Shown in pieces: positions 41,864-51,455 of a DNA stretch of 64,000 nucleotides. Position numbers and translations under genes: made by a program. The notes beneath the pieces are model-generated. The model was not told the DNA's origin. It made no database searches and saw only the letters and a program-made list of their open reading frames with translations. Numbering within the stretch: position 1 is the first letter of the stretch; each line of letters opens with the position of its first letter. The stretch is taken from assembly GCA_022709695.1 (NCBI GenBank), contig JAKLII010000009.1:1-64000 (forward strand), written 5' to 3'. This DNA is from Bacteroidota bacterium (GTDB lineage: Bacteria; Bacteroidota; Bacteroidia; Bacteroidales; SKPS01).

Positions 41864-44398
41864 ATGGCAGTCAGGAAACCGGCAAAACCATCGGGTAATT
41901 CGATCAGATCGGAGCTCCGGCCGGGCAGAAAAACCTCTGCCGGCAAAACCGGCACCCCCTGGAATGTGGCGGTGGCAGATTTCTTCCGCAACAAGAAGGT
42001 GCACATGGTATTTGGCCTCTTCCTGCTGTTGTATTCGGTATACCTGCTCATCTCATTCACCTCATTTCTGGCGGGATGGTTTACCGGCACCCCTGATGAC
42101 CTTACCGGTATCTCGTTCTGGAGGGTTTTAACCGACCAGGAGGTGCTCATCAGCAACATCACAGGAAGGCTGGGGGCATGGTTCTCGTGGATATTCATCA
42201 AGAAATGGTTCGGAATCGGGAGCTACCTGTTTATCCTGGCTTTTTTCACCCTGGGAGTGCGGATCTTTCTAAAATATCAGCTGATCTCCTGGCTCCCTCT
42301 TGCAAAGCACTCCCTGTACTGGCTGCTGGTACTTTCGGTACTTTCAGGATTTCTTTTCACGAATCCGGCCAACGATGCTTCAATTCTGGGTGGCGCATTC
42401 GGGGCAGCCACAGCGGAATGGCTTTCGGGCGTGCTGGGCCGGATCGGTGCCGGGGTATTTATTTTAGGTTCACTGGCCGCCTATATGATATGGGTGTTCA
42501 ATCTCTGGGAAAGGCTGATTCACGGATTTGACCATCAGAGGGAGGTACTGGCAGAGCAGCTTGGAAGAGCCGGCAGGAGCGGGAATGTGCCGGGAGAGGA
42601 TCCGTACAACACCCAGGAATACTACGTAGAGGATGAAGATGCCGATTTTCGCGGCACACCGGAGGAAGAAACCACACCTGATGATGACCGCATTCCGCTT
42701 TTTTCGGAGGAGGATGAAGATGCGGATTCAGGGTTGACAGATGACGGGGACCTGTCGGACGACATTGACTTTACGATCGTAAGGCCTGCTGAAGAGCCCC
42801 ACGAGGAGCCGGTTCCTGCCGCAGACATCCCGGTGGATGCAGAAGGCCGGGAACATTACGACCTTGAAACCCTGTACAATCCCAAACTCGACCTCCGGGA
42901 CTACAAGTTTCCGCCGCTTGACCTGCTGGATCTGCACGGAACCAATACCATCACGGTGGAGAAGGCAGAGCTTGAATCGAACAAAAACCGGATCATTCAG
43001 ACGCTTAAGAACTATCAGATCGATATCGACCGTATCAAGGCGACCATTGGCCCCACGGTAACTCTGTACGAGATCGTGCCAGCCCCCGGGGTGCGCATCA
43101 GCAAGATTAAAAACCTGGAGGATGACATTGCCCTCAGCCTTTCTGCGCTGGGAATCCGCATTATAGCCCCGATCCCGGGGAAAGGGACCATCGGAATTGA
43201 GGTCCCGAACCTGAACCCCGAGATCGTTTCGATGCGTACCATCCTGGGTTCGGAGAAATTCAGGCAGAACAAGTTCGAGCTGCCGATCGGGCTTGGGAAG
43301 ACCATTGCCAACGAAACCTATGTGGCCGACCTCACCAAAATGCCCCACCTGCTGATAGCCGGTGCCACAGGACAGGGAAAATCGGTAGGCCTCAATGCCA
43401 TCATCACCTCGCTGCTTTATACCAAGCACCCTGCCGAGCTTAAATTTGTGCTGGTTGACCCCAAGAAGGTGGAGCTCTCACTCTTCTCACGCATACAACG
43501 ACATTACCTCGCCAAGCTCCCTGACACCGAAGAGGCCATCATCACCGACAACCGAGTAGTGGTGCGTACCCTGAACTCCCTGTGCCTGGAGATGGACAGC
43601 CGGTATAACATGCTGAAAATGGGTGCTGTCAGGAATATCGGGGAGTACAACAGCAAATTCATTGCACGGCAGCTGAATCCGCTCGAAGGGCATCGTTTTA
43701 TGCCCTACCTCGTGCTGATTGTGGACGAATTTGCCGACCTGATCATGACCTCCGGCAAAGAGATCGAAGGCCCCATTGCCAGGCTTGCACAACTGGCACG
43801 TGCGGTGGGCATCCATCTGGTGATTGCCACCCAGCGCCCTTCGGTAAATATCATCACAGGAACCATCAAAGCCAATTTCCCGGCAAGGATTGCCTTCAGG
43901 GTCACGGCCAAGGTGGATTCCCGCACCATTCTCGACAGTGGCGGTGCAGAACAACTGGTAGGGCGCGGCGACATGCTCCTTTACACCGGCAACGACCTTA
44001 CCAGGCTGCAGTGTGCCTTCCTCGACATCCCGGAAGTGGAAAAAATCACCGATTACATCGGAAGCCAGCGGGGGTATCCCGAAGCCTTTGAGTTACCGGA
44101 CTATCGTGATGAAAATGACGAAGAGCCCGTCAGCTTCGACCCGGACGAAAGAGATGAGCTGTTCGAAGAGGCAGCGCGCCTGATCGTCAGGCATCAGCAT
44201 GGAAGCACCTCCCTGATACAGAGAAAGATGAAACTGGGATACAACCGGGCCGGCAGACTGATGGACCAGCTGGAAGCTGCCGGCGTGGTGGGTGCCTTTG
44301 AAGGAAGTAAAGCAAGAGAAGTACTGTTTCAGGATGAATATGCACTGGAACAGTATTTGAAAAACTATTTCTCCTCAGGAAAAAACGGAAAAATCTGA
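41864..44398 (+). CDS. ftsK: DNA translocase FtsK
   Basis: 844 aa. N-terminal four-TM domain (about 45-215), acidic linker (about 240-330), alpha domain, RecA-like motor with Walker A GATGQGKSVG (about residue 500) and Walker B LIVDEFADL, and C-terminal gamma winged helix (LIQRKMKLGYNRAGRLMDQL) for KOPS-like DNA signals. It moves DNA at the septum during chromosome segregation with XerCD. Followed by the LolA-like gene after 32 bases, a gene order common in Bacteroidota. Confidence 0.96.
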   Translation: MAVRKPAKPSGNSIRSELRPGRKTSAGKTGTPWNVAVADFFRNKKVHMVFGLFLLLYSVYLLISFTSFLAGWFTGTPDDLTGISFWRVLTDQEVLISNITGRLGAWFSWIFIKKWFGIGSYLFILAFFTLGVRIFLKYQLISWLPLAKHSLYWLLVLSVLSGFLFTNPANDASILGGAFGAATAEWLSGVLGRIGAGVFILGSLAAYMIWVFNLWERLIHGFDHQREVLAEQLGRAGRSGNVPGEDPYNTQEYYVEDEDADFRGTPEEETTPDDDRIPLFSEEDEDADSGLTDDGDLSDDIDFTIVRPAEEPHEEPVPAADIPVDAEGREHYDLETLYNPKLDLRDYKFPPLDLLDLHGTNTITVEKAELESNKNRIIQTLKNYQIDIDRIKATIGPTVTLYEIVPAPGVRISKIKNLEDDIALSLSALGIRIIAPIPGKGTIGIEVPNLNPEIVSMRTILGSEKFRQNKFELPIGLGKTIANETYVADLTKMPHLLIAGATGQGKSVGLNAIITSLLYTKHPAELKFVLVDPKKVELSLFSRIQRHYLAKLPDTEEAIITDNRVVVRTLNSLCLEMDSRYNMLKMGAVRNIGEYNSKFIARQLNPLEGHRFMPYLVLIVDEFADLIMTSGKEIEGPIARLAQLARAVGIHLVIATQRPSVNIITGTIKANFPARIAFRVTAKVDSRTILDSGGAEQLVGRGDMLLYTGNDLTRLQCAFLDIPEVEKITDYIGSQRGYPEAFELPDYRDENDEEPVSFDPDERDELFEEAARLIVRHQHGSTSLIQRKMKLGYNRAGRLMDQLEAAGVVGAFEGSKAREVLFQDEYALEQYLKNYFSSGKNGKI

Positions 44399-44430
44399 AA
44401 AATCAACAACACATCAAACCCTATAAAACC

Positions 44431-45087
44431 ATGAAACGTGCAGCCTGGCTTGCCCTGTTGATCGCCTCTATGGCTTTCACACCCATCCCTGAAAAAGTTA
44501 CCGATAAGAAGGCAAAGGATATCCTGGATGCCACCAGTAAAAAGATCCATTCCTTCAAGACCATTAAAATAGATTTCAGCATTACCGAATCGGCAGAGAA
44601 GAAAGCCGACATAACCCGGAAAGGGCGGGTATGGCTCAAACAGAACAAGTACAATCTGAGGCTGGCCGGCCAGGAGGTCTATTGTGACGGGAAGACCAAA
44701 TGGACCTACATCAAGGATGCCGAAGAGGTTCATATCAGCAATGTAAAGGAGGATGAGGATGAACTCGCCAATCCGCTGAACCTTCTGAAAAACTACCAGA
44801 AACGTTTTACAGCCCGCTGGATCAAAGAGGAAACCCAGAAGGGAAAAAAATTAGACATCATTGACCTGTACCCCAGGAAGGTAAAGGGGTATCACAGGGT
44901 AAGGCTCCGCATCGCACAAAGTGACCGGCAGATCATGAGCACAACCGTATATCAGGTGAGCAATGCCTCCCAGAATGTGGAAGTGGATAAGTTTGTTACC
45001 AACGAAGCCATTAAGGATGAGTACTTTGTATGGGACCCCAAAAAGCATCCGGGGGTAGAGGTCATCGACCTCAGGAAAAAGAAGTAA
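44431..45087 (+). CDS. lolA: outer-membrane lipoprotein carrier LolA-like
   Basis: 218 aa. Signal peptide (AWLALLIASMAFTPI), then LolA half-barrel features: GRVWLKQNKYNLRLAGQEVY, CDGKTKWTYIKDAEEVHIS, DEYFVWDPKKHPGVEVIDLR. LolA carries lipoproteins from LolCDE to the outer membrane. The location after ftsK and the conserved Trp/Asp motif support the call. The protein at 8.9 kb is a distant relative with a different job. Confidence 0.87.
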   Translation: MKRAAWLALLIASMAFTPIPEKVTDKKAKDILDATSKKIHSFKTIKIDFSITESAEKKADITRKGRVWLKQNKYNLRLAGQEVYCDGKTKWTYIKDAEEVHISNVKEDEDELANPLNLLKNYQKRFTARWIKEETQKGKKLDIIDLYPRKVKGYHRVRLRIAQSDRQIMSTTVYQVSNASQNVEVDKFVTNEAIKDEYFVWDPKKHPGVEVIDLRKKK

Positions 45088-45091
45088 CCCT

Positions 45092-47161
45092 TTATTTTGC
45101 CTGCTTTACCGGCTCCAGGTTGTAATCGTTGTATCGGTAAAGGTTCAGATGGATATTTTCATACCCCTGTCCGTTCACCTGTTTCCAGCGAAATCCTGTT
45201 GATACGGGATTGTAGCTCAGTTGCGGCAGACAGTTCTCGAAATCGAGCCCAAACTCATAGAGCGCCCTGAAGAAATAGAGGGCCACATCATACCCCATGA
45301 ATCCATAATGGTCCTCATCGGGCTCACCCTTATACCGGTGGCGGTATTCGCTGAGGTAGGCAATGGTATTGGGGTTGCTGTAGTCCACAAACGTATTGGA
45401 GAACAGGTGAAGATTCACCAGCATCAGGTCTCCCAGATCAAAGGTGCGGTAATCCCTCCATTCAGGCATTCCAAACATAATGATATTGAAGGTTTTGGAA
45501 AGGCGGGCTATTCCCGAGATGTAATTCGACACCGATGTTTCTCCGGTGATGAGGTTAACAATTATATTGGTACGGGTGGCATCAAGATGGGTTGACACGC
45601 CGGTCATCCCTTTTTCGCTGTACACCACCTCGGCAAACTGGGGTTTCCTGGTTTGGTTTACCGCGTACGCTTCCAGGTTTGAGCGGAAGGTGCGTGAGAG
45701 CTCGCGGTCCTCTTCATTATTGCTGATCACAAAGATCACATTGGGGTCGGGGTAGGTTTTGGCAATATGGCGGGCAAGCTCGGCAATTTTGGAGTCGGAG
45801 GCAGCATTGAGCTGAAAAAGGTTGTTGTGTTGGCTCAGCAGGGTATTGTTACGGGCGAAGGGGCTTACCACCCTGATCTGGTTCTTTACGGCAAAGGCAG
45901 CCACGAGGTTGTATTCGAGGAGGAAAAAGGGGCCGATAATCAGGTCCATGTACGCCATTTCGGGTTTTGCCAGGATCTTTTTAACCTGCATGGTATCATT
46001 GGCAGTATCAAACACATGGATATCGACCGATAATCCGGCCTTTTTCATGGAATCGGCAGCGATCATCACCCCCTGGTAGAATTCGAGAAAGCTGAAGGAC
46101 TTAAAGTAGGGTTTCCGGATCAGGTCATCGGTCACATGTGGAATTGTAATTCGGTCAATTTCATCAAGATACAAAGGTATCAGCAAAGCTACCTTGTATT
46201 TGGTTTTAAACCGGCTGTTTTCGCATCCACTGGTTCTTACCATGGGTGCCGGCTCTGCAGTCTTCTCTCCGGTAGCCGGTACGGGCACATAAATGTAGTA
46301 CCCTGTTTTCAGACCATCTTTGAGTTCAGGATTGAGTTCCATGATCTTATCCACCGTGGTGTTGTAACGCCTGGCCAGTCCCCAGATGGTCTCCTTATCC
46401 TGGATCCGGTGCAGCACTGTATCATAACGGATCACCTCGGGGGTAATTTTCAGAACTTCTACCGGTCTGGAGGATATTACTTTGATAATGATCCTGAGAT
46501 CCATCCCTTTCTTAATCGTTTTCTCCTTCAGAACAGGATTCCAGGCAATGATGCTGTCGGGGATGGTTTTATAGAGCTGTGCGATGCCGTACAGAGATTC
46601 CCCTTTCTGCACCTGGTGCATGATCACGCTGTCTTTTTCCTCATGCATTACCCGGGTGCCTTCTCCCAGTTGCCGGGCTACCGGAATCAGCAATTCCTGT
46701 CCGATGGCCAGATTGTCGAAGGAGGCGACCTGAGGGTTGGCCCTGATGATCTCCTGTGGCTGGATCCCGTATTTGCGGGCAATGCCGAAAAGGGTTTCTC
46801 CAGCTGCCACGATGTGGGTAATCCCCTGGCTGCCGGAGCCGTTCTCCTGCTTCCCGCCCGTAGTCCCGGTTTTGGAAACATCGGGGATCTTCAGGATTTG
46901 TCCGGCCTGCAGACCGGTTGCGGCCTGAGGGTTATACCGGATGATCTCGGCCTGGTCTACCTCATAAGCCCGTGCAATGGAGAAGAGGGTATGGCCGGGG
47001 GCCACGGTATGGACAAAAAAATCCACACCATTTTCAGTTACTTTCACCTCGGATCTGGTGACGGTTACCGGCTGCGCCCCTGTCCGGGCCGCCAGAAACA
47101 GCAACAACATTGCTGTTACAAGATATTTCGACAAAGCCATAGATGATCGTTCAGGGTGCAT
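45092..47161 (-). CDS. LysM-repeat protein with a type I periplasmic-binding domain
   Basis: About 689 aa from the ATG at 47161 (MHPERSSMALSKYLVTAMLL); a start at 47140 is also possible. Signal peptide, then four LysM domains (about 45-300: HTVAPGHTLFSIARAYEV, HIVAAGETLFGIARKYGI, HQVQKGESLYGIAQLYKT, HRIQDKETIWGLARRYNT), then a PBP1/Leu-binding-like domain (about 330-680; KVALLIPLYLDEI, IIGPFFLLEYNLVAAF). LysM domains bind peptidoglycan; the PBP1 domain may bind a small ligand. It resembles LpoA-like regulators in layout, without proof. It lies 33 bases downstream of guaA. Confidence 0.88.
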   Translation of the reverse strand: MHPERSSMALSKYLVTAMLLLFLAARTGAQPVTVTRSEVKVTENGVDFFVHTVAPGHTLFSIARAYEVDQAEIIRYNPQAATGLQAGQILKIPDVSKTGTTGGKQENGSGSQGITHIVAAGETLFGIARKYGIQPQEIIRANPQVASFDNLAIGQELLIPVARQLGEGTRVMHEEKDSVIMHQVQKGESLYGIAQLYKTIPDSIIAWNPVLKEKTIKKGMDLRIIIKVISSRPVEVLKITPEVIRYDTVLHRIQDKETIWGLARRYNTTVDKIMELNPELKDGLKTGYYIYVPVPATGEKTAEPAPMVRTSGCENSRFKTKYKVALLIPLYLDEIDRITIPHVTDDLIRKPYFKSFSFLEFYQGVMIAADSMKKAGLSVDIHVFDTANDTMQVKKILAKPEMAYMDLIIGPFFLLEYNLVAAFAVKNQIRVVSPFARNNTLLSQHNNLFQLNAASDSKIAELARHIAKTYPDPNVIFVISNNEEDRELSRTFRSNLEAYAVNQTRKPQFAEVVYSEKGMTGVSTHLDATRTNIIVNLITGETSVSNYISGIARLSKTFNIIMFGMPEWRDYRTFDLGDLMLVNLHLFSNTFVDYSNPNTIAYLSEYRHRYKGEPDEDHYGFMGYDVALYFFRALYEFGLDFENCLPQLSYNPVSTGFRWKQVNGQGYENIHLNLYRYNDYNLEPVKQAK

Positions 47162-47177
47162 ATAAAAACATGATTTG

Positions 47178-47185
47178 CGAAGATA
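47178..47185 (-). promoter_or_regulatory. TATCTTCG box, variant -7, for the LysM gene
   Basis: TATCTTCG on the minus strand, 16 bases before the ATG at 47161. Same variant as at 57899 and 58903. Confidence 0.4.
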
Positions 47186-47194
47186 CACCATTTA

Positions 47195-48724
47195 TTATTC
47201 CCATTCGATGGTAGCCGGTGGCTTTGAGCTGATGTCGTACACCACACGGTTGACCCCTTTTACCTTGTTGATGATCTCGTTGGATATATCAGCCAGGAAA
47301 TCATACGGCAAATGGGACCAGTCGGCCGTCATACCATCGGTTGAGCCCACTGCACGCAGGGCCACCACGCTTTCGTAGGTACGTTCATCTCCCATTACCC
47401 CTACCGACTGTACCGGCAACAGAATGGCAGCAGCCTGCCATACCTTGCTGTAAAGATCCCTTTCTTTCAGACCTTTCACAAAGATATGGTCCACATCCTG
47501 CAGAATCTGAACTTTCTCAGGAGTAACCTCTCCCAGGATCCTGATGCCCAGGCCCGGTCCCGGAAAGGGATGCCTGCCAAGCAGATCATCACTGATGCCC
47601 AGGGCCCTGCCAACCCGCCGTACTTCATCCTTAAAGAGAGAGCGGAGGGGCTCCACCACCTTAAGTTTCATGAAATCGGGCAGTCCTCCCACATTGTGAT
47701 GGGACTTAATAGTAGCCGAAGGCCCTTTTACCGACACCGATTCAATCACATCGGGATAGATGGTACCCTGTCCCAGCCAGCGTACTCCAGAGATGAGATG
47801 CGCCTCATGGTCAAACACTTCGATAAAAGTGCGGCCAATCGCTTTCCTTTTCCCTTCGGGGTCTGAGATCCCTTTCAGTGCCTCATAAAACCTCTCAGAG
47901 GCATCTGACCCCTTGATATTGAGGCCCATATTGCGGTAGGAATGGAGCACATCTTCATACTCGTGTTTTCTGAGGAGGCCATTGTTTACGAAAATACAGT
48001 AGAGGTTTGCTCCGATGGCCTGGTGCAGCAAAACGGCTGCCACCGAGGAGTCGACGCCACCCGACAAGCCCAGGACGACCTTGTCGTTGCCAAGTTTTTG
48101 CTGCAATTCCTGTACGGTGGTTTCGATGAAGGAGGCAGGAGTCCAGTTCCCGCTGCACCCGCAGATGTTTTTGACAAAATTTCCGAGCAGGGTCATCCCC
48201 TCGGTGGAGTGGTACACCTCAGGATGAAACTGAATGCCCCAGGTGGGCTCCCCTTCGATTTTAAAACCGGCCACCTCCACGTCGAACGTTGAGGCGATCA
48301 CCTCGAAGCGGTGCGGCAGGCGCCTTATGGTGTCGCCATGTGACATCCATACCTGGCTTCCTTCTGACATGCCAGCGATGAGGGGATTTTCCTGATGCAC
48401 GAAATGGAGCCGGGCTCGGCCGTACTCCCTGATGCTGCTGGGCATGATGTCGGCCCCTTCTTTGAAGGCAAGCCACTGAGCCCCGTAGCAGACCCCAAGC
48501 ACCGGCACCTTACCTCTGAATGCTTCAATATCAGGGATGGGGGCTTCTTCATCCCTGACACTGAAAGGGCTTCCCGACAGGATCACCCCTTTCACCTGAC
48601 CGGTTTCCGATGGCAGATGGTTGTAGGGGTGTATTTCACAATATACGCTTAACTCTCTGATTCTACGAGCTATTAGCTGGGTATACTGAGAGCCGAAGTC
48701 AATAATCAGTATCATCTCTTCCAT
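47195..48724 (-). CDS. guaA: GMP synthase (glutamine-hydrolysing)
   Basis: 509 aa, full length. Class I glutamine amidotransferase (about 1-190) with nucleophile Cys79 in GVCYGAQ and His/Glu in QFHPEV; PP-loop ATPase (about 205-390) with [11 protein letters not shown]-terminal dimerisation domain ending [14 protein letters not shown]. It makes GMP from XMP. Divergent from hutH; its -7 box lies 4 bases from the ATG. Confidence 0.97.
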   Translation of the reverse strand: MEEMILIIDFGSQYTQLIARRIRELSVYCEIHPYNHLPSETGQVKGVILSGSPFSVRDEEAPIPDIEAFRGKVPVLGVCYGAQWLAFKEGADIMPSSIREYGRARLHFVHQENPLIAGMSEGSQVWMSHGDTIRRLPHRFEVIASTFDVEVAGFKIEGEPTWGIQFHPEVYHSTEGMTLLGNFVKNICGCSGNWTPASFIETTVQELQQKLGNDKVVLGLSGGVDSSVAAVLLHQAIGANLYCIFVNNGLLRKHEYEDVLHSYRNMGLNIKGSDASERFYEALKGISDPEGKRKAIGRTFIEVFDHEAHLISGVRWLGQGTIYPDVIESVSVKGPSATIKSHHNVGGLPDFMKLKVVEPLRSLFKDEVRRVGRALGISDDLLGRHPFPGPGLGIRILGEVTPEKVQILQDVDHIFVKGLKERDLYSKVWQAAAILLPVQSVGVMGDERTYESVVALRAVGSTDGMTADWSHLPYDFLADISNEIINKVKGVNRVVYDISSKPPATIEWE

Positions 48725-48728
48725 CAGG

Positions 48729-48736
48729 CAAAGATA
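48729..48736 (-). promoter_or_regulatory. TAnnTTTG -7 box for guaA
   Basis: TATCTTTG on the minus strand, very near the ATG at 48724, implying a very short leader. 19 bases from the divergent hutH box. Confidence 0.5.
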
Positions 48737-48755
48737 GCATTTAGCAGGTAATTGT

Positions 48756-48763
48756 TACCTTTG
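48756..48763 (+). promoter_or_regulatory. TAnnTTTG -7 box for hutH
   Basis: TACCTTTG, 17 bases before the ATG at 48781. Confidence 0.6.
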
Positions 48764-48780
48764 CGGCAAAACGAAAGGGA

Positions 48781-50334
48781 ATGGGGCAGGAAATTCATCA
48801 GATTACGACGGAGAAGCTTGATTTCGAAAGGATTGCAAAGATCCTTAACCAGAATATGCAGCTGGAGTTGTCGGCAGAGGCATATGGCAGAATTTTGCGG
48901 TGCCGGCAATACCTCGATCAGAAGATAGCGGGTCAGACAGAACCGATCTACGGAGTAACTACCGGTTTTGGCAGTTTGTGCGACACGGTGATTTCGCATC
49001 AGGACCTGAGCACCCTGCAGGAGAACCTGGTGAAGTCGCACGCCTGCGGCATGGGGGAGGAGGTGCCACGCATCATCGTGAAAATGATGTTGTTGCTGAA
49101 GATCCAGTCGTTATCATACGGCCATTCGGGGGTACAGCCGGCCACGGTTGACCGTCTGGTACAGATGTACAACCACAACGTGCTGCCGGTGGTGTACCAG
49201 TTCGGGAGCCTTGGGGCGTCGGGGGATCTGGCGCCGCTGGCCCATTTGTCGCTGCCGTTGCTGGGGCTTGGAGAGGTGTATCTGGGCGAAAAGAAAGTGA
49301 AGGCCTCAGAGGTGTGTGCCCGTTACGGATGGGAACCCCTGACCCTGCAATCAAAAGAGGGGCTGGCATTGCTGAACGGCACTCAGTTCATGAGTGCCTA
49401 CGGGGTATACCTGTGCTTAAGGACTTTCAAGCTCTCGAAGCTTGCCGATATCATCGGGGCTTTGTCGCTGGATGCCTTCGATGGTCGTATCGAGCCTTTT
49501 CATCCCCTCATCCAGGCCATCAGGCCTCACAAAGGGCAGATCAGGACCGCGCAGCGGATCACCAACCTGCTCGCCGGAAGCCAGCTTATTGCCCGTCAGA
49601 AGGCTCATGTGCAGGACCCCTACTCCTTCCGCTGCATCCCGCAGGTGCACGGAGCATCCAAAGATTCAGTGAATTATGTGGCGTATGTGTTCGCCAATGA
49701 AATCAATTCCGTTACCGACAATCCCACCATATTTCCGGAAGAGGACCTGATCATCTCTGCGGGCAACTTCCACGGACAGCCCCTGGCCTTTGCGCTCGAC
49801 AATCTGAGTATTGCGGTGGCCGAGCTTGGCAATATCTCGGAGCGCAGAACCTACCAGCTTCTCTCAGGGAAGCGGGGCCTCCCCCACTTCCTGGTAGCGA
49901 GCCCCGGGCTGAATTCGGGATTCATGATACCCCAGTATACTGCAGCCAGCATCGTGAGCATGAACAAGCAGCTGGCGACGCCTGCCTCCGTCGACTCGAT
50001 CGAATCGAGCCAGGGGCAGGAAGACCATGTGAGCATGGGGGCCAATGCCGCTACCAAGGCGTTCCGCTCGGTGAACAATCTCGAAATGATCCTGGCCATT
50101 GAACTGTACAATGCCGCACAGGCCATGGAGTTCAGAAGACCGCAGAAATCCTCCCCCTACCTTGAGGATTTTCTGGCCAAATACCGGAAAGAAGTGGAAT
50201 TTGTGACCACCGACAAAATGATGTATGAAGACATGCACCGCTCGGTTGAATTCCTGCAGCAGGTGATCCCGGAGCTTCCGGAGGAGGGTGATTTCAAATA
50301 CCATTTCAGCACCGATCTCAATCCAAAAATCTAA
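48781..50334 (+). CDS. hutH: histidine ammonia-lyase, paralogue 2
   Basis: 517 aa, normal HutH length. MIO triad Ala146-Ser147-Gly148 in GSLGASGDLAPLAH, catalytic Tyr57 in IYGVTTGFG, and the selector Ser86-His87 (LVKSHACG) that marks histidine ammonia-lyases. It converts histidine to urocanate. No hutU, hutI or ftcD is adjacent. A second lyase lies at 38.6-40.1 kb. The TPR lipoprotein gene starts 43 bases later. Confidence 0.93.
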   Translation: MGQEIHQITTEKLDFERIAKILNQNMQLELSAEAYGRILRCRQYLDQKIAGQTEPIYGVTTGFGSLCDTVISHQDLSTLQENLVKSHACGMGEEVPRIIVKMMLLLKIQSLSYGHSGVQPATVDRLVQMYNHNVLPVVYQFGSLGASGDLAPLAHLSLPLLGLGEVYLGEKKVKASEVCARYGWEPLTLQSKEGLALLNGTQFMSAYGVYLCLRTFKLSKLADIIGALSLDAFDGRIEPFHPLIQAIRPHKGQIRTAQRITNLLAGSQLIARQKAHVQDPYSFRCIPQVHGASKDSVNYVAYVFANEINSVTDNPTIFPEEDLIISAGNFHGQPLAFALDNLSIAVAELGNISERRTYQLLSGKRGLPHFLVASPGLNSGFMIPQYTAASIVSMNKQLATPASVDSIESSQGQEDHVSMGANAATKAFRSVNNLEMILAIELYNAAQAMEFRRPQKSSPYLEDFLAKYRKEVEFVTTDKMMYEDMHRSVEFLQQVIPELPEEGDFKYHFSTDLNPKI

Positions 50335-50377
50335 ATCCAACCAAATGGTTTATCCATCTGAAAAAAATACCCGATTT

Positions 50378-51412
50378 ATGATCAGACATCTATGGACATC
50401 AGGAGCCCTGATGGCAGCAATCCTGTTTCTTGCAGCAGGGTGCCGGCAAAAAGCCGTGAACACCGAAGAGGAAGTCGGTCTCCCTGATACCATTTTGAAA
50501 ATCAACCGGTTGATTGATGACAAGCCCAATGATGCTTCGTTGTATGATACCAGGGCAAAACTCTATATTGAATATAAAGATCCCAGGTCGGCTCTTGCCG
50601 ATGCCGAAAAGGCGATCGCACTTGAGCCGAAAGAGCCCGACTACTATGTAACCCGCGGTGATGTGTTTTTCTCCCTCGGGAAAGTGCACGACGCCATTTC
50701 GTCCCTGAAACAGGCTCGCTCGGTCTCATCAACCCATATACCCAGCCTGCTGAAGCTGGGAGAGATCTATTTCTTTCTGAAAGATTATAAAACCAGCATT
50801 CTGTATCTGGACAGTGCAGCCAAACTCGATGATACGAACCCCGACCCTTATCTGATGAGTGGCTTTGCCCTGGCTGAGGCAGGCGACACCGCCAATGCCA
50901 TCAGGTATTTCAATGAAACCCTCAAACGGGATAAAAACAACTACAGAGCCAATATCCATCTGGGGGTGATCTACACCCACAAACTCAATCCCATTGCGGT
51001 GGAATATTATCAGAATGCACTCAATATCAAACCCGAAAGCGCTGAAGCCTTCTATAACCTCGGGAAATTTTACCAGGATATGGGCAAATTCAACGAAGCC
51101 ATCGACGCCTATCTGGCGGTGACCCGGCTGAAAGATGACATGGGGTTCAGGGACAATGCTTTCTATGGCCTGGGGTACATCCATATTGAGCTCAAAGTGT
51201 ACGATACAGCAAGGGATTATTTCGGGCAGGCCATTCAGGCCAATCCCGCCTATTACCAGGCCTATTATGCCAAAGGGTATGCCCATGAGCGGCTGGGCGA
51301 CCTGATGAATGCCAAAGCTTATTACGACAAGGCCCTTGAAATTAACCCGGGTTATGAGACCGCCCGGGAAGCGCGGGACCAGGTGGTGCGCTTAATCAAT
51401 AGTCCGATGTAA
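50378..51412 (+). CDS. TPR-containing lipoprotein
   Basis: About 344 aa from the ATG at 50378 (MIRHLWTSGALMAAILFLAA), which gives a lipobox LAAGC; an earlier ATG at 50345 adds 11 residues. About eight TPR units follow (DASLYDTRAKLYIEYKDPRS, PDYYVTRGDVFFSLGKVHDA and others). Probably attached to the outer membrane on the periplasmic side, a scaffold of unknown partners. Followed by the S9 peptidase after 43 bases. Confidence 0.82.
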   Translation: MIRHLWTSGALMAAILFLAAGCRQKAVNTEEEVGLPDTILKINRLIDDKPNDASLYDTRAKLYIEYKDPRSALADAEKAIALEPKEPDYYVTRGDVFFSLGKVHDAISSLKQARSVSSTHIPSLLKLGEIYFFLKDYKTSILYLDSAAKLDDTNPDPYLMSGFALAEAGDTANAIRYFNETLKRDKNNYRANIHLGVIYTHKLNPIAVEYYQNALNIKPESAEAFYNLGKFYQDMGKFNEAIDAYLAVTRLKDDMGFRDNAFYGLGYIHIELKVYDTARDYFGQAIQANPAYYQAYYAKGYAHERLGDLMNAKAYYDKALEINPGYETAREARDQVVRLINSPM

Positions 51413-51455
51413 CAGGACCCACAAACATCAGTAATCAAATATAAATCAAGGTAAT

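Noticed and set aside
46136-47146. 336-aa plus-strand frame over the LysM gene
   Set aside because: No family resemblance; the minus strand shows four LysM domains.
38623-50334. A histidine-utilisation (hut) cluster
   Set aside because: Only two lyase genes are present; hutU, hutI and ftcD/hutG are absent and unrelated genes lie between.
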